A DNA stretch of 64,000 nucleotides. Origin: Immersiella caudata (Eukaryota; Ascomycota; Sordariomycetes; Sordariales; Lasiosphaeriaceae). Below are positions 35,382-45,300 of the stretch, in pieces (position 1 is the stretch's first letter; each line of letters opens with the position of its first letter). A program made the position numbers and the translations under genes. Where the stretch lies: assembly GCA_030512335.1 (NCBI GenBank), contig JAULSU010000001.1, forward strand, positions 4,774,001 to 4,838,000, in the 5' to 3' direction. Below the pieces are notes generated by a model. That model had not been told where the DNA came from. It ran no database searches and saw only the letters and a program-made list of their open reading frames with translations.

Positions 35382-36099
35382 TCATGCGGTCTGAGTTTGA
35401 CCTTGTGCTCCTCCAGCTCCCTGGGCAAGAACTTTCTGTCGAAGAACTGATCCCGAGTTAGCAACTTTATCCAATACCTCTCGACGAAAGCCAAGACACC
35501 TACCCTCCTCCACAACCCGCAGGCTGTTTGTCTTGTTCTGAACAATGGCCTCCAACTCTTTGATGTTCGCCCCGAGATCATTCACCTTACTGTCATAGAA
35601 CTCCGCAGCGCTTTTCGTGTCCTGCACGCCATACTGTCAGTCAACCTCAACCCCCTGACCCAAGAATATCAGCCCACCTTCTCAACATAAAAGCCCGTCC
35701 CTACATCCACGATCACTCTATCCGGCTGTGACAGCTTCCCCTTGACATACAGCGAGTTTGTCAACGGCACGAGGATATCCTTCTTGTCTACTCCCATTAG
35801 CATCCCCTATTAGATTCAGTAGATAGGTAAGGAAACGAACCATCAAAAGAAGTCGGCCCGCTCGTCTTCACAACGCGAAGACACTCCTTGAACTTGGCCT
35901 GTGCGACGGCAAGTTGCTGGTATGAGGCTGAGAGGTGCTCGACTTCTTCGTCGAGCTGTTTCTTGACCGCGGTGAGTTGTTGGGCCGAGAGGCTGTCGAG
36001 ACTTACTGTAAGGATGTATGTTAGTTTCTGTGAGCTAGGAGATGTGGTTTGAGAGGGGTGGGTGGGGTGCTTGCCAGTCTCTTGGTTGCGGGAGGCCAT
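35382..36099 (-). CDS. PFD5: Prefoldin subunit 5
   Basis: Exons on the minus strand 36099-36075, 36005-35841, 35787-35678, 35621-35504 and 35446-35382 encode 160 residues. Subunit 5 (Gim5) is one of the two alpha-type prefoldin subunits. Visible: SLDSLSAQQLTAVKKQLDEE, EHLSASYQQLAVAQAKFKEC, the hairpin region ILVPLTNSLYVKGKL and VIVDVGTGFYVEK, then the second helix (EFYDSKVNDLGANIKELEAI) and a Q/G-rich tail. The first intron starts with GC (donor GCAAGC), a minority class that is well known. Ten adenines precede the ATG directly. The gene is convergent with the unrecognised gene at 33.5 kb and divergent from the SET-MYND gene. Confidence 0.92.
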
Positions 36100-36535
36100 T
36101 TTTTTTTTTCAATTTTTTCAATTTTTGGTTGTTTTTATTTGTTGAGAGATGTCCGATGTCAGAGACAGCTATTGAAGACGGTGCAAATATCTCGTAATCC
36201 GGATTTCTGTGACCCGGACGCAACGGTGGGCAATTAGGCGGCAACTGTTGGACAGTGAGTTGATGGAAAACGAGGTGGGTTGCCCCGCTATGTAAGCTCG
36301 GCCATGGTGGGGGAGCTTCCCCAATGCACGTATCCACCACAGGGAAATCTGGGCTGCCATCATGAATCACTTCAGTTGCAACTACCGGGACTCACCTCAA
36401 CTCTCATACCGCTAATTCTCAGCCTTCCGACTCGAGCTTCTGGTAAAATCTCCCCTCTATGGAAGTTACATTCAGGATAGTAGTTCATGAGTACGTCACG
36501 ACTTTTGCTCCGTCTACGCTCACCACGCCCCCAAG
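36100..36535. promoter_or_regulatory. Divergent PFD5/SET-MYND promoter region
   Basis: A 436-base gap between divergent genes. Next to PFD5 it holds poly(dA:dT) tracts (36099-36109, then shorter T runs to about 36140), typical of nucleosome-poor fungal promoters and A-rich leaders. Confidence 0.5.
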
Positions 36536-38265
36536 ATGGCTCCTCTAGGCACCCGCCTCACCGTCACCCCAAAACGAGGCCAAGCCCTCACCGCGACGCG
36601 CCCCTTCGCTGCGGGTGAGCTCGTCGCAACCTTCTCTAATCCCATACTCGCCCTTCCCGATGGGCCCTCGATGCGCACAACCTGCAACTACTGCCTCCGC
36701 ACCAGGGCGTCTCTCAACCGTTCCCTCCGTACCTGTAGCGCCTGCAAAGCTGCTGTGTACTGTGATCCCAGTTGCCAGCGCGCTCACTGGAAAGTTGTCC
36801 ACAAGGCCGAGTGCGCCATGTTCACTCGGGTACGAACGAACGTCGGGAAGGACTGGTTGCCTACGCCTACGAGGGCGGTAGCTCAGGTATTGTTGCTGTT
36901 GCAGGCCAGGGATGCTGCTACGGAGGCAGCATTTGGGAAAGGGGGGACATTGGAGGGTAACGTGCAGGGATTTAGAGACGACGAGAAGGTCTGGGCAGAC
37001 TTTGAGCTGCAGGCTATGGCGGCGGTCGTTTATGGGGGGCTGTTAGAGTCAGAGGAGATGTTGCAGAGGGCGAAGGAGGTTCTTTGCAAGGTGGGTTGAG
37101 TTGAGAAACCCTGTGATGGCGTGGAAAGGGGATTGCTAACGATATGACAGATACAAACGAATGCGTTCAACAGGTTGGATGCTGATACGGGGATGGCGGG
37201 CATTTTTCTCGATGCAGAGCTGTCGATGATCAACCATTCGTGTGTCCCGAACGCTTTTATTGGGTTTGATAAGAGGACGGCGATGCTGCGGGCTGAGAGA
37301 GATATTGCTGCGGGCGATGAGATTGAGATATCGTATATTGGTATGTAACGCTCTGAACGCTTGGTGAAGCTGATACTGATTGATGCTGGCTAGACAACAA
37401 CCTGTCAAGATCAACGCGCCAGGAAGGACTCCGACTGTACCACTTCGAGTGCAAATGCCCTCGTTGTGTCGACGACCTAGACACCTACCAAGTTGCTTCA
37501 AAGTCGCCAGTAATCCCTCTCAACAAGTTCAGTTTGCAACCCGATCTCGGTCGGTTCACGACAACCCCAGTCGGGGCGGCGCGGGTTTCCAGCGCCACCG
37601 TTGAGACAGCTTACAAGGCTTGGCGCATCGAAGCTGCCTCCGGGAACGATGCTATTGCTACTCAGCGGCAGTGGAAGCTTTGCAAGGCGCTTGCAGAGGC
37701 GAAGATGTGGGCGGTTGAGCCGATTCCATCAACAATCCTTCAAGCGGTGAGTGTCTGCCAGGCTAATCCCAGTACATGGGCGTATGCTCTTCCATTGTCA
37801 TGCTTTCTTGCAATAGAGTGCGACCCTTTCAAGCTAGCGGCGCCTTTCATGCCCTGGAGGGTAAAGGGAGTGATGATGCTTGCCAAACTGCTAGGCGAGA
37901 CTGCAAGACTTACTGCAACTGAGGGTTTGGCCAAGACCTGCCCTGACAAAACCCTTGATGAAGTCTTGGAGAAAAGCGACCAGATGTGCATGTGCGAGGG
38001 GATGCTGCGCCTTGTTGTCCACTGGGCTACCATCGGCGCCTCAGAAGACTGGGAGATCTTGCAGGAGGCCAAAGAGATGCTGCAGGAGGTCGAGACATTA
38101 GAAGGCCGGGAAAAAGAATCGGCACTACTCCGAAAATGGGCAATGGACCCAGATGACCCGGAGGCGAATGCGTTCTTCAAATACGCTGTACTGAACCCAG
38201 TCAATGAACTCGCAGCATTAGCGATAGGGATAATGGATGGCCAGCTGTGGAGTCCAAGTAGGTAG
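36536..38265 (+). CDS. SET and MYND domain (SMYD-like) protein
   Basis: Exons 36536-37090, 37151-37340 and 37394-38265 encode 538 residues. The protein has a split SET domain with a MYND zinc finger inside it: SET start RLTVTPKRGQALTATRPFAA; MYND at about residues 49-94 with cysteine pairs (CNYC, CSAC, YCDPSC) and the HWKVVHKAEC end; then the SET core AELSMINHSCVPNA and GDEIEISYIDNN; and a post-SET CKCPRC. A helical C-terminal region follows. Members methylate lysines on histones or other proteins, or act as adaptors; the substrate cannot be read from sequence. Both introns are canonical and the second restores the ISYIDNN motif, supporting the model. Confidence 0.88.
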
Positions 38266-38627
38266 CTCAGCTATCGTGAAGAGGTAGTGGGAACATCATA
38301 GTGGTACGTGAATAGACACGAGGCCCTGGCTGAAACTCCGGGGGGTTAGGCTCGGAGACCTGAGATGTCCAGTGTGAGTTTAGATTTATCACAGTCAACC
38401 TGGACGTCATTTGCACTGTTGGGCAAGGTTCCTGGCGCTTTGACATGGTCTGGCGAGACCCATTTCACCGCCTTTGGCGCTGCGCAGTGAGATTCTGCCG
38501 GTTTTATTCCCTCGGCGGTAACAATTTGACTGCTTCTTCCTGTTTGCCTTCGACCACCCCGCGCCGATCGTGTTTCTAGCTGTGCCTCGCTTCCAGCTGT
38601 CATCGTTTGAGATCCTGCGCCACCAAG
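38266..38627. other. Intergenic between SET-MYND and REX1 genes
   Basis: A 362-base gap between plus-strand genes, with no coding support. It should hold the REX1 promoter. Confidence 0.45.
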
Positions 38628-40745
38628 ATGGGGAAAAAGAAAAGCAAGAAGAATAGCGGTGCCATCACCCTAGCCCCAGTTCAGACAGTAGCGACAACCA
38701 GCGCGGAAACCACGCCGCCCGAGAATGCGATCGCCGACGAGTCGCCGCGGACACAACAGAGCGAATCTTCCGGCAGTCTGAAGCGCTCTAGCACCCACGA
38801 TGCCGACGACGACGACGGATGGCAAACAATTGAGCGTGGGCGAGCTGTCAAGAAGCAAAAGAAGATCCCCGGCGCAGACTCGAGCCGCTACCCAGCCATC
38901 ACCTTCTCGGATAAAGCAAGACTTCAGTCCAAGATCAATCTGTCCATGTTACGCGACTTGGTGCTCTACATCTTTGCCGACGGTCCAGCGCCCCAATGGG
39001 TGTCTATCACACACCGCCCGGAGTTTCGGAAGATCGTGACTATCATGGTACCGGGTCTGGAGGAGGCCATGTTCAAGAAAGATGTGGATTTCTCCGCCTA
39101 CAACACTCTGACTGCCGATCAAGCGATCGACAAGCTTGCGCTTTCTACCTCTCCAGATGACTACTATCCTCGCGCGCTCAAGAAGGACGGGCTGCCGCAG
39201 GCACTCAAACCGTTTGCGGATATGTTCCCGCTGCTTTGGCCAGTCAGGGCGCCGGGCGATGACAAGTATGGCAAGCTGCATTCCCCGATCGGCACCATGC
39301 TCACAGCGCCGCCTCCGAAAAACAAGGATAAAGGGGCCAAACCGGATCCTCACGGATGGCAGGATAGCAGGACCAGAATCACCGAATTTCTAGCCACACC
39401 GGAGGAGCTGATGGAGCACAACTTTCCCACACATCCCGCCATACTCCCAGTGGGAGAGCGCAAGGGAAAGTTCAAGGACCCAGATGGCTGGGTCCACACA
39501 AGAGTTGAGAATCTCGAGGACGGAGATGTTCCCGAGAAGGACATCCAATCAGGCAGCATCGCCGCAGGGCGAGAAATTCTGGCCTTGGACTGCGAGATGT
39601 GCGTCACTGGCGACAACGAGTATTCTCTCACCCGGATCAGTTTGATGGGATGGGATGGCGAAGTAGTCCTGGACGAGCTTGTCAAGCCAGACAAGCCCAT
39701 TATAGATTACGTGACCCGGTTTTCCGGCATCACCAAGGAAATGCTCGACCCTGTCACAACCACCATTCGGGACATCCAAGCTCGTCTGCTGGATATACTA
39801 AATCCAAAAACTATCCTCGTTGGCCATTCGCTTGACTCGGACCTCAAAGCACTCCGGCTCGCCCATCCTTTCATCGTCGACACGTCCATCATATTCCCCC
39901 ATCCTCGTGGCCCGCCCCTCAAATCCTCTCTCAAATTTCTTGCGCAGAAACATCTCGCTCGTGAGATTCAGAAAGGTGTAGGCACAGGGCATGACAGCAT
40001 CGAGGATGCCAAGACATGTCTCGACCTCATCAAGAAGAAGTGCGAGAAAGGAAAAGCGTGGGCGACCGGAGAGTCTCAAGGCGAGAACCTCTTCAAGCGT
40101 CTTGCCCGAGCAGGTACTGCATACCGTGCCACAGCAGGGCCTGAGGCCACCGGCGGCCTGCCCACCGGAAAATCCAGCGCTGCTGTTGACTGGGGAGATG
40201 TCACACGGAGTAGCTGTAATGCTGCGACCGTGGCTATATCCTGCCAGTCCGATGCAGAAGTCGAGGCTGGTATAATCCGCGCCGTCAGGGGCGATCCCGA
40301 CGGGCTTGAGGTTCCCGGCGGCGGTGTCGATTTTGTCTGGGCGCGCATGCGAGAGCTCGAAGCTCTCCAAGGATGGTGGAATCGCAACAAGCTCGAGTCG
40401 GAAGACGCCGGCGGGCCACCTGCTACTACCACCTCCGAAATCTCATACGATGATGCGCCAACCGTCTCGCCGCTCGAGGCTTGCCTGACAACCCTCGGCG
40501 AACGGCTCAAGCGCATCCACGACGCTCTGCCCCCCTGCACAGTCTTCATGGTCCTCAGTGGTACCGGCGACCCAAGGGAGATGAGCCGATTGCAGTCTAT
40601 GCAGTCAAAGTTCAAGAAGGAGTACAATACTCCGGGCAAGAAATGGGACGAGTTGAGCGTCCAATGGACGGATGTCGAGGACCAGGCGTTACGGAAAGCG
40701 GTCAAGGTCGCGAGGAACGGCATTGGGTTTTTGGGCGTGAAATGA
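38628..40745 (+). CDS. REX1: REX1/RNH70-type 3'-5' RNA exonuclease
   Basis: One exon encodes 705 residues. Rex1 trims 5S rRNA, tRNA and other non-coding RNA 3' ends in the nucleus. Visible: a basic lysine-rich start (MGKKKSKKN), a low-complexity acidic stretch, a conserved N-terminal region (HRPEFRKIVTIMVPGLEEAM, then PLLWPVRAPGDDKYGKLHSP), and a DEDDh exonuclease domain: LALDCEMC (about residue 320, the D and E), GHSLDSDLKALRLAHPFIVD (about 398) and GHDSIEDAKTCLDLIKKKCE (about 454, H and D). A C-terminal region with SPLEACLTTLGERLKRIHDA follows. The ATG at 38628 is the first in frame. The gene is convergent with PEX5. Confidence 0.92.
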   Translation: MGKKKSKKNSGAITLAPVQTVATTSAETTPPENAIADESPRTQQSESSGSLKRSSTHDADDDDGWQTIERGRAVKKQKKIPGADSSRYPAITFSDKARLQSKINLSMLRDLVLYIFADGPAPQWVSITHRPEFRKIVTIMVPGLEEAMFKKDVDFSAYNTLTADQAIDKLALSTSPDDYYPRALKKDGLPQALKPFADMFPLLWPVRAPGDDKYGKLHSPIGTMLTAPPPKNKDKGAKPDPHGWQDSRTRITEFLATPEELMEHNFPTHPAILPVGERKGKFKDPDGWVHTRVENLEDGDVPEKDIQSGSIAAGREILALDCEMCVTGDNEYSLTRISLMGWDGEVVLDELVKPDKPIIDYVTRFSGITKEMLDPVTTTIRDIQARLLDILNPKTILVGHSLDSDLKALRLAHPFIVDTSIIFPHPRGPPLKSSLKFLAQKHLAREIQKGVGTGHDSIEDAKTCLDLIKKKCEKGKAWATGESQGENLFKRLARAGTAYRATAGPEATGGLPTGKSSAAVDWGDVTRSSCNAATVAISCQSDAEVEAGIIRAVRGDPDGLEVPGGGVDFVWARMRELEALQGWWNRNKLESEDAGGPPATTTSEISYDDAPTVSPLEACLTTLGERLKRIHDALPPCTVFMVLSGTGDPREMSRLQSMQSKFKKEYNTPGKKWDELSVQWTDVEDQALRKAVKVARNGIGFLGVK

Positions 40746-41424
40746 GCAGTCTCGTGCGAAGAAAATATCCCTGATGAGCCTTCACAATTGGCGATTATTG
40801 CTATGGCTACGTTGAACGTCATTGGTTTGACGATGTGACTAGGGCAGAACGTGATAGCGAAATATCCACAGCGAGCTGGTTTCTTCCCGATATGATATCC
40901 TACACGGTTGACTGAATTGGACACTCTGATTGCAACACATGCATGAAGGGGGTAGGTGCTCTATTTGTACCCGCGACAATGTCCGAATCTACGCTTGGTA
41001 TCTAATGATAGTGCTCTGCAGCAAACGCTGTTCGCTGCTTGGTTGTATGTAATAATCGTGGTTGTGTGTCGCCAGAATACTTTGGCCTTGCCAAACCTCA
41101 GACAAGAGAACAAACCTGATCGTGCCCGTTTTTTCCAACTCAGTTTTCCTTCCAACACAGGCCACGGAGACCTTGGTCTTCTCTTCCAGTCCTTTAATAC
41201 CGAATGCAACAAACTCCGATGCAAATGAGGGAATAAAATGCAACGCAATGCTGGTCTTGTTCCTTGGAAGCGATTGAAGTCACCCCTATCTTCTCTCGCT
41301 GTGCCCACTCTAGGCCTGTCAAATGACCAACTTCATAGGCCATACCCTCGAGGATCTATTCAAATGCCACGTTTGTTGCCATCCAGGCTCGACGCGGTCC
41401 ACTGAACCCGCGTCACCTTCCCCG
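40746..41424. other. Intergenic between convergent REX1 and PEX5
   Basis: 679 bases holding two 3' UTRs. Open frames are short and AT-richer than coding DNA nearby. No RNA gene was found. Confidence 0.45.
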
Positions 41425-43383
41425 TCAAAAGTCAAACTCCCCGCGAAAGATGTCGGGATCTACGCCGACGGTGACCTTCTCGGCAAGATCCCTACGGTTC
41501 ATTTGCGTGAACACGCGGCGCAGTGTGTCATAGAGCGTGGTGCTCCGGTTCTGTGTGGTCATCGCCTCGATCCGTGCGTCGGTGTTGGGATCGTTACCGC
41601 CGAGGAGCTCTCGCGCCTTGTCGCGGCCGCTCTTCTCGACACTCTTGTGCATATCCAATGCGGCGAGGAGGTGTCCGGCTGCCTCGGCGTGACACCCGAT
41701 GTTGATGCAGGAGACGCCGAGGTTGTAACGGGCGCGCACAAAGTTGGGGTGGATCGCAAGGGCTTTCTCGTACGCGGCGATGGCCTCTTCACTGCGGCCG
41801 CTGTTCGCAAGAGTGGCGCCGAGTCGGTTCCAGAGAAGGTGAACTTGCTCACGCTGGTTGGTCGCGCCAAGCTCAGAGCTGTGAAGAGCCGATTGGAAGC
41901 AGTCAACTGCCTTGTCGAATTCTTCGGCGCCGTAGAACAGCACGCCCAGGCCGACTTGGACATCGGGATCCATGTGGTCGCCATCGGGGGCTAGTCGTGC
42001 AGCTTCCAGGAAGAGGTTTGTAACGCGCTCGTGCAGCTGCGCGCGGTCTGTGAAGCCAAGTTCGGCGGCCGAGGAGAGGTCCTGTGGCGCGATAACCTGC
42101 GGGTACTTGACTGACAGCCAGCGCTCAAGTGTACGGTAGGCGGTACTGTCGTAGCCCTCGTTGGTGTATGACACGGCAAGCCCCAATAGGGCTGGCAGGT
42201 TGTTGGGGTCCAGCTTCATAGCGTGCTCAAAGGCACGGATAGCGGCCTCCTCCTTCTCATTTTGCGCCTGGGCGCTGCCGAGGTATACCCATGCGTCGGT
42301 GTGCTCTGGGTTCTTCTGTACTGCCGCCTCAAATGCTAGCGCTGCCAGCGAGAGATTGCCGCCCTCGGACATGATTCGTACACCCTCCTCAAAGGGATTG
42401 GGCTGATCCTGGAAGAGATTCTCCTCCTCGAACAAGTAGTCGTGAATGACTGGATCGGCGCCTATCCTCCCGTTGGTCAGGCCCCATTCGTTGAGGTTGT
42501 CATTATAGTTGCTGCTGTCGAACTTGGCAAAGTCCTCTTCGGCGTCGAGGTCCCTCATCGCTTCTTGCTCGGCTTGAATGCCGCGCCATATCGACTCCAG
42601 ATCGCCGTACCCAGTCTCTGAGTGCAACAGCTTCTCGTCCATGTCGTTGAGCTCCGGCTCCATGGCTTTTGCTTCGCCCGTGTCGCGCGCCGTCTGGTCG
42701 TGCAGCTCCATCTGTGCGAACTGCTCCTCCCATTTTGTATCATCCAGCTCCACCACCTTCTCCTTTCCCTTGCCCTCGGCCTGCAGGTGTTGCTGCTGGT
42801 GCATCTGCGGACCGTACATGCTCGCCATGGGTTGGTACATGGGACGCGACATCATCCCGTAGCTCATACCGCCTGCCATCCCCCTCACACCGCCTCCCAT
42901 CATCATACCAGAGGCGCCCGCAGCTGGCATGGGGCTGGCGCGCGACGTCGATGCGCCGGGAGCGCCCATCTGCTGGAATTTCGAGAACTCGTCGGGGCTG
43001 AACTGGGTGCCAGCGGGCGCGTTGAAGGCAGCCTCCATAGCGGCCTGGGTGCTCTGGAAGTCGCCAGCCCATTGCGGAGGTGACGCCGACTTGGCGCGGA
43101 GGTGGACGGTGTGATTTGGGTCGATGTGGAGGTGGCCCATGGGGCCGGGGCCCTGCTGTTCGAGCGGCATCTCGGGAAGGCCGGGGTTCTGGTGTAGGAA
43201 GCCGTTCACCATCTCGTCTTGCGGTGCGCCGTGGCTCTGGGCCCGGAAGCCGCCCAGGGAGCCGTTGGGACCCCGGCCGACCATGCGGTCGTGCTGGAGG
43301 CTCTTATCATCTTGCACATGCTTGGTGAACTGGCTCAGCGGGTTGCCCGCTGTCGAGCATTCCGCGCCGCCCAAGAAAGACAT
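41425..43383 (-). CDS. PEX5: PEX5, peroxisomal targeting signal 1 receptor
   Basis: One exon on the minus strand encodes 652 residues. PEX5 binds PTS1 tripeptides in the cytosol, docks at Pex13/Pex14 and is recycled after ubiquitination. Visible: start MSFLGGAECSTAGNPLSQF, with the conserved N-terminal cysteine used for monoubiquitination; WxxxF-type Pex14/Pex13 motifs (WAGDF, WEEQF); and a C-terminal TPR array from about residue 330, with AFEAAVQKNPEHTDAWVYLG, AFEHAMKLDPNNLPALLGLA and AYEKALAIHPNFVRARYNLG. The frame stays open 122 codons upstream, but the conserved N-terminus and the cysteine position argue for the ATG at 43383. Confidence 0.95.
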   Translation of the reverse strand: MSFLGGAECSTAGNPLSQFTKHVQDDKSLQHDRMVGRGPNGSLGGFRAQSHGAPQDEMVNGFLHQNPGLPEMPLEQQGPGPMGHLHIDPNHTVHLRAKSASPPQWAGDFQSTQAAMEAAFNAPAGTQFSPDEFSKFQQMGAPGASTSRASPMPAAGASGMMMGGGVRGMAGGMSYGMMSRPMYQPMASMYGPQMHQQQHLQAEGKGKEKVVELDDTKWEEQFAQMELHDQTARDTGEAKAMEPELNDMDEKLLHSETGYGDLESIWRGIQAEQEAMRDLDAEEDFAKFDSSNYNDNLNEWGLTNGRIGADPVIHDYLFEEENLFQDQPNPFEEGVRIMSEGGNLSLAALAFEAAVQKNPEHTDAWVYLGSAQAQNEKEEAAIRAFEHAMKLDPNNLPALLGLAVSYTNEGYDSTAYRTLERWLSVKYPQVIAPQDLSSAAELGFTDRAQLHERVTNLFLEAARLAPDGDHMDPDVQVGLGVLFYGAEEFDKAVDCFQSALHSSELGATNQREQVHLLWNRLGATLANSGRSEEAIAAYEKALAIHPNFVRARYNLGVSCINIGCHAEAAGHLLAALDMHKSVEKSGRDKARELLGGNDPNTDARIEAMTTQNRSTTLYDTLRRVFTQMNRRDLAEKVTVGVDPDIFRGEFDF

Positions 43384-43955
43384 GGTGGCCGTCTGACGTG
43401 CTGCTGTTCGAGAGACAATAACAACAGCACGAGAAAGGGCAACCCAACAGAGGCGTCTGGCGTGGGGTCGCGAGTCGATGGTGCGGGGCAGAATGCGATG
43501 CTGTTGTTCTGCTTGGACGGTCGCGAAAATAAAGATCTTGTAAAAATTAAGAGGGGAACTTGTCGTAGTCCTCACCACGGAGCCACACTCTTTTTGTTGA
43601 ATGGACGTAGAGGGTTGACCTTGAGCTTCGCGTCTGGGGGAATCTAGACGGCGGGTGACTTGGGCCGCCACTGCCGAGGTGTTGTTCATGCCTGGCAACA
43701 GCTGGCTCCACTTATTTTCAAAGCATGTGGCTGCATCAAGACAGACCAAGCGTTGGAGATCCAGTGCGGATTGGCAAGGAGAGGGATTATGGGTGATTAT
43801 GAAGAGAATTCTATACAGGATATTCTACACAAGTCTATGATACAATATACACGACCTCGTACTCCAAGACAAATCCGGCGACAACGCCCTCATTTGCGGG
43901 GTAGTCAGGGGTCTGACCGATCTCTACCACCAGTTCCCCAGAAGGCGCCAGCGAC
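43384..43955. promoter_or_regulatory. PEX5 upstream region
   Basis: 572 bases between PEX5 and the RRM gene, both on the minus strand. A frame continuing PEX5 upstream (to 43749) is open but has no family features. The region should hold the PEX5 promoter. Confidence 0.45.
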
Positions 43956-44997
43956 TTAGTTCTTCGACCCAAACTTCCTGGTCTCCGAGTAGTCGATGCT
44001 TAATGTTCTGTTGCCCATCTGAATGCCTTGCAGTTTCTCATAAGCCTTGACCGCGGACTCGAGGTTGGAGAAATCGGCATGGGCGAAGCCGCGGGGCCAG
44101 CCCGTCGTGCGATCCACGGCAACGCGAATGTCGGTAACGTTGTCGAGATCCTTGAAGAGATTGTTGAGCTCGGCATCCGTCGTCTCGTACGGAATGTTAC
44201 CAATATAGAGCGTCGTGCTGGGGTCCTTGGGACCACGCGGTCCGGCTGTGGGGGCGCCGGTTTTAGCGTTTCGAACAGAGCAGTGGACCCGACGTCCGTG
44301 CCAGAAAGTGCCGTCTACGGCCCTGATGGCCTCTTCCACCGATTCGGGGTTCTCGAAATACACGAAGCCGTAGCTAATGGGGGTCTAGTTAGCCAGCCAT
44401 GCTTCTTCTTCATAAGTTCCGCCATGTCTGGATTAACAGTGTGGCTCTGCGTGAAACAGAAGCTCTTCACTCACCCTTTGCTGAGACCACGAGCGTCACG
44501 AGCGACGTGAGCATCCACAACCTTTCCGAATTTCTCGAATGCTGCCGTGAGGTGCTTGTCGGTGGCGTCAAAAATGAGGTTGCGAATAAACACTCCGTTC
44601 TCCAACGAGGCTGGAGATGAAGTCAGTCACCCGAGTTCTTATTTTGAGGGCGGAAATGTTTACTTACCCACGTATTCATCAGTGACATCCTTCCTCCTGG
44701 GAGCCGGAGCCGCTGCCTCCTCCGACTCGTTCAGTGCGCTCTCTGGTTTCTCCTCCACATTTTGGGAGCGAGCTGTCTGGGAGAAACACCTTGCAGCTCC
44801 GGCCAAGGTCTGTCTTGGGATGGTAGTGGCTCTTAAGGCAGCCTGTGCAGCAAAAGGGGTCGTAGAAGCCTTTGGGGCAACTTGTCTCGAAGCCGCAACG
44901 GCGGATCTCAACGCGGCGCGACGAATGCAATACCTAGGCGATGCAGGTTAGCCATGCCATCTCGCAGAGATACCAGATCCAGGGGAGACACTCACAT
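43956..44997 (-). CDS. Two-RRM RNA-binding protein, probably mitochondrial
   Basis: Exons on the minus strand 44997-44996 (AT of the start codon), 44933-44668, 44610-44475 and 44373-43956 encode 273 residues. The N-terminus (MYCIRRAALRSAVAASRQ) is basic, hydroxylated and acid-free, as in mitochondrial presequences. It is followed by a linker with many E and A, then two RNA recognition motifs: the first with VFIRNLIFDATDKHLTAAF and YGFVYFENPESVEEAIRAVD, the second with TLYIGNIPYETTDAELNNLF and GFAHADFSNLESAVKAYEKL. RNP1 in the second is degenerate (RGFAHADF). A role in mitochondrial RNA metabolism is inferred. The start codon is created by splicing: AT, a 62-base intron (GTGAGT, CTAAC branch, TAG), then G. 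No other in-frame ATG precedes the RRMs. Confidence 0.85.
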
Positions 44998-45300
44998 GTT
45001 GGCTGGCGAGTCGGGCGCAGGAATTGGCGTCGGAAGAGATTTGCGATGGTGCGAAGAGGTACGGCGGAGGTGGGAGTGTTGCGGCTGCCAGCGTCGCGAC
45101 CCCAAAATTTCTGCATGAGAAATTTCAACTGGCCCGTGCGAGACACCTTGCTAGCGTGTTGTGCCCGACATGTAGTCACGTGATGCCTACCCTTTGGACC
45201 CGCATGCAGGACAGGTCGTTGCAGGAGACATCATCTGCGGATTCAAATGACCCGAATAAGGAGGCAGATTTCACACAATTTCGTTTTCGCACGTTTAATC
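44998..45300. promoter_or_regulatory. Promoter and leader of the RRM gene
   Basis: 303 bases between the split start codon and the GNAT stop. The 5' leader is expected here; an ATG opening an out-of-frame run (from about 45116 on the minus strand) would be an upstream ORF if it is transcribed. Confidence 0.4.
45176..45183. promoter_or_regulatory. TCACGTGA palindrome upstream of the RRM gene
   Basis: An eight-base perfect palindrome with the CACGTG core bound by bHLH factors such as Cbf1. It lies about 180 bases upstream of the start codon of the probable mitochondrial RRM protein. The link to this gene is inferred from position. Confidence 0.4.

Noticed and set aside
10554..36099. Gene cluster for one biosynthetic pathway or defence system
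   Set aside because: The genes are dispersed housekeeping functions on both strands without synthase, transporter and regulator grouping.
43384..43749. N-terminal extension of PEX5 by 122 codons
   Set aside because: The frame is open, but the conserved PEX5 start with its near-terminal cysteine begins at 43383; the extension has no family features.
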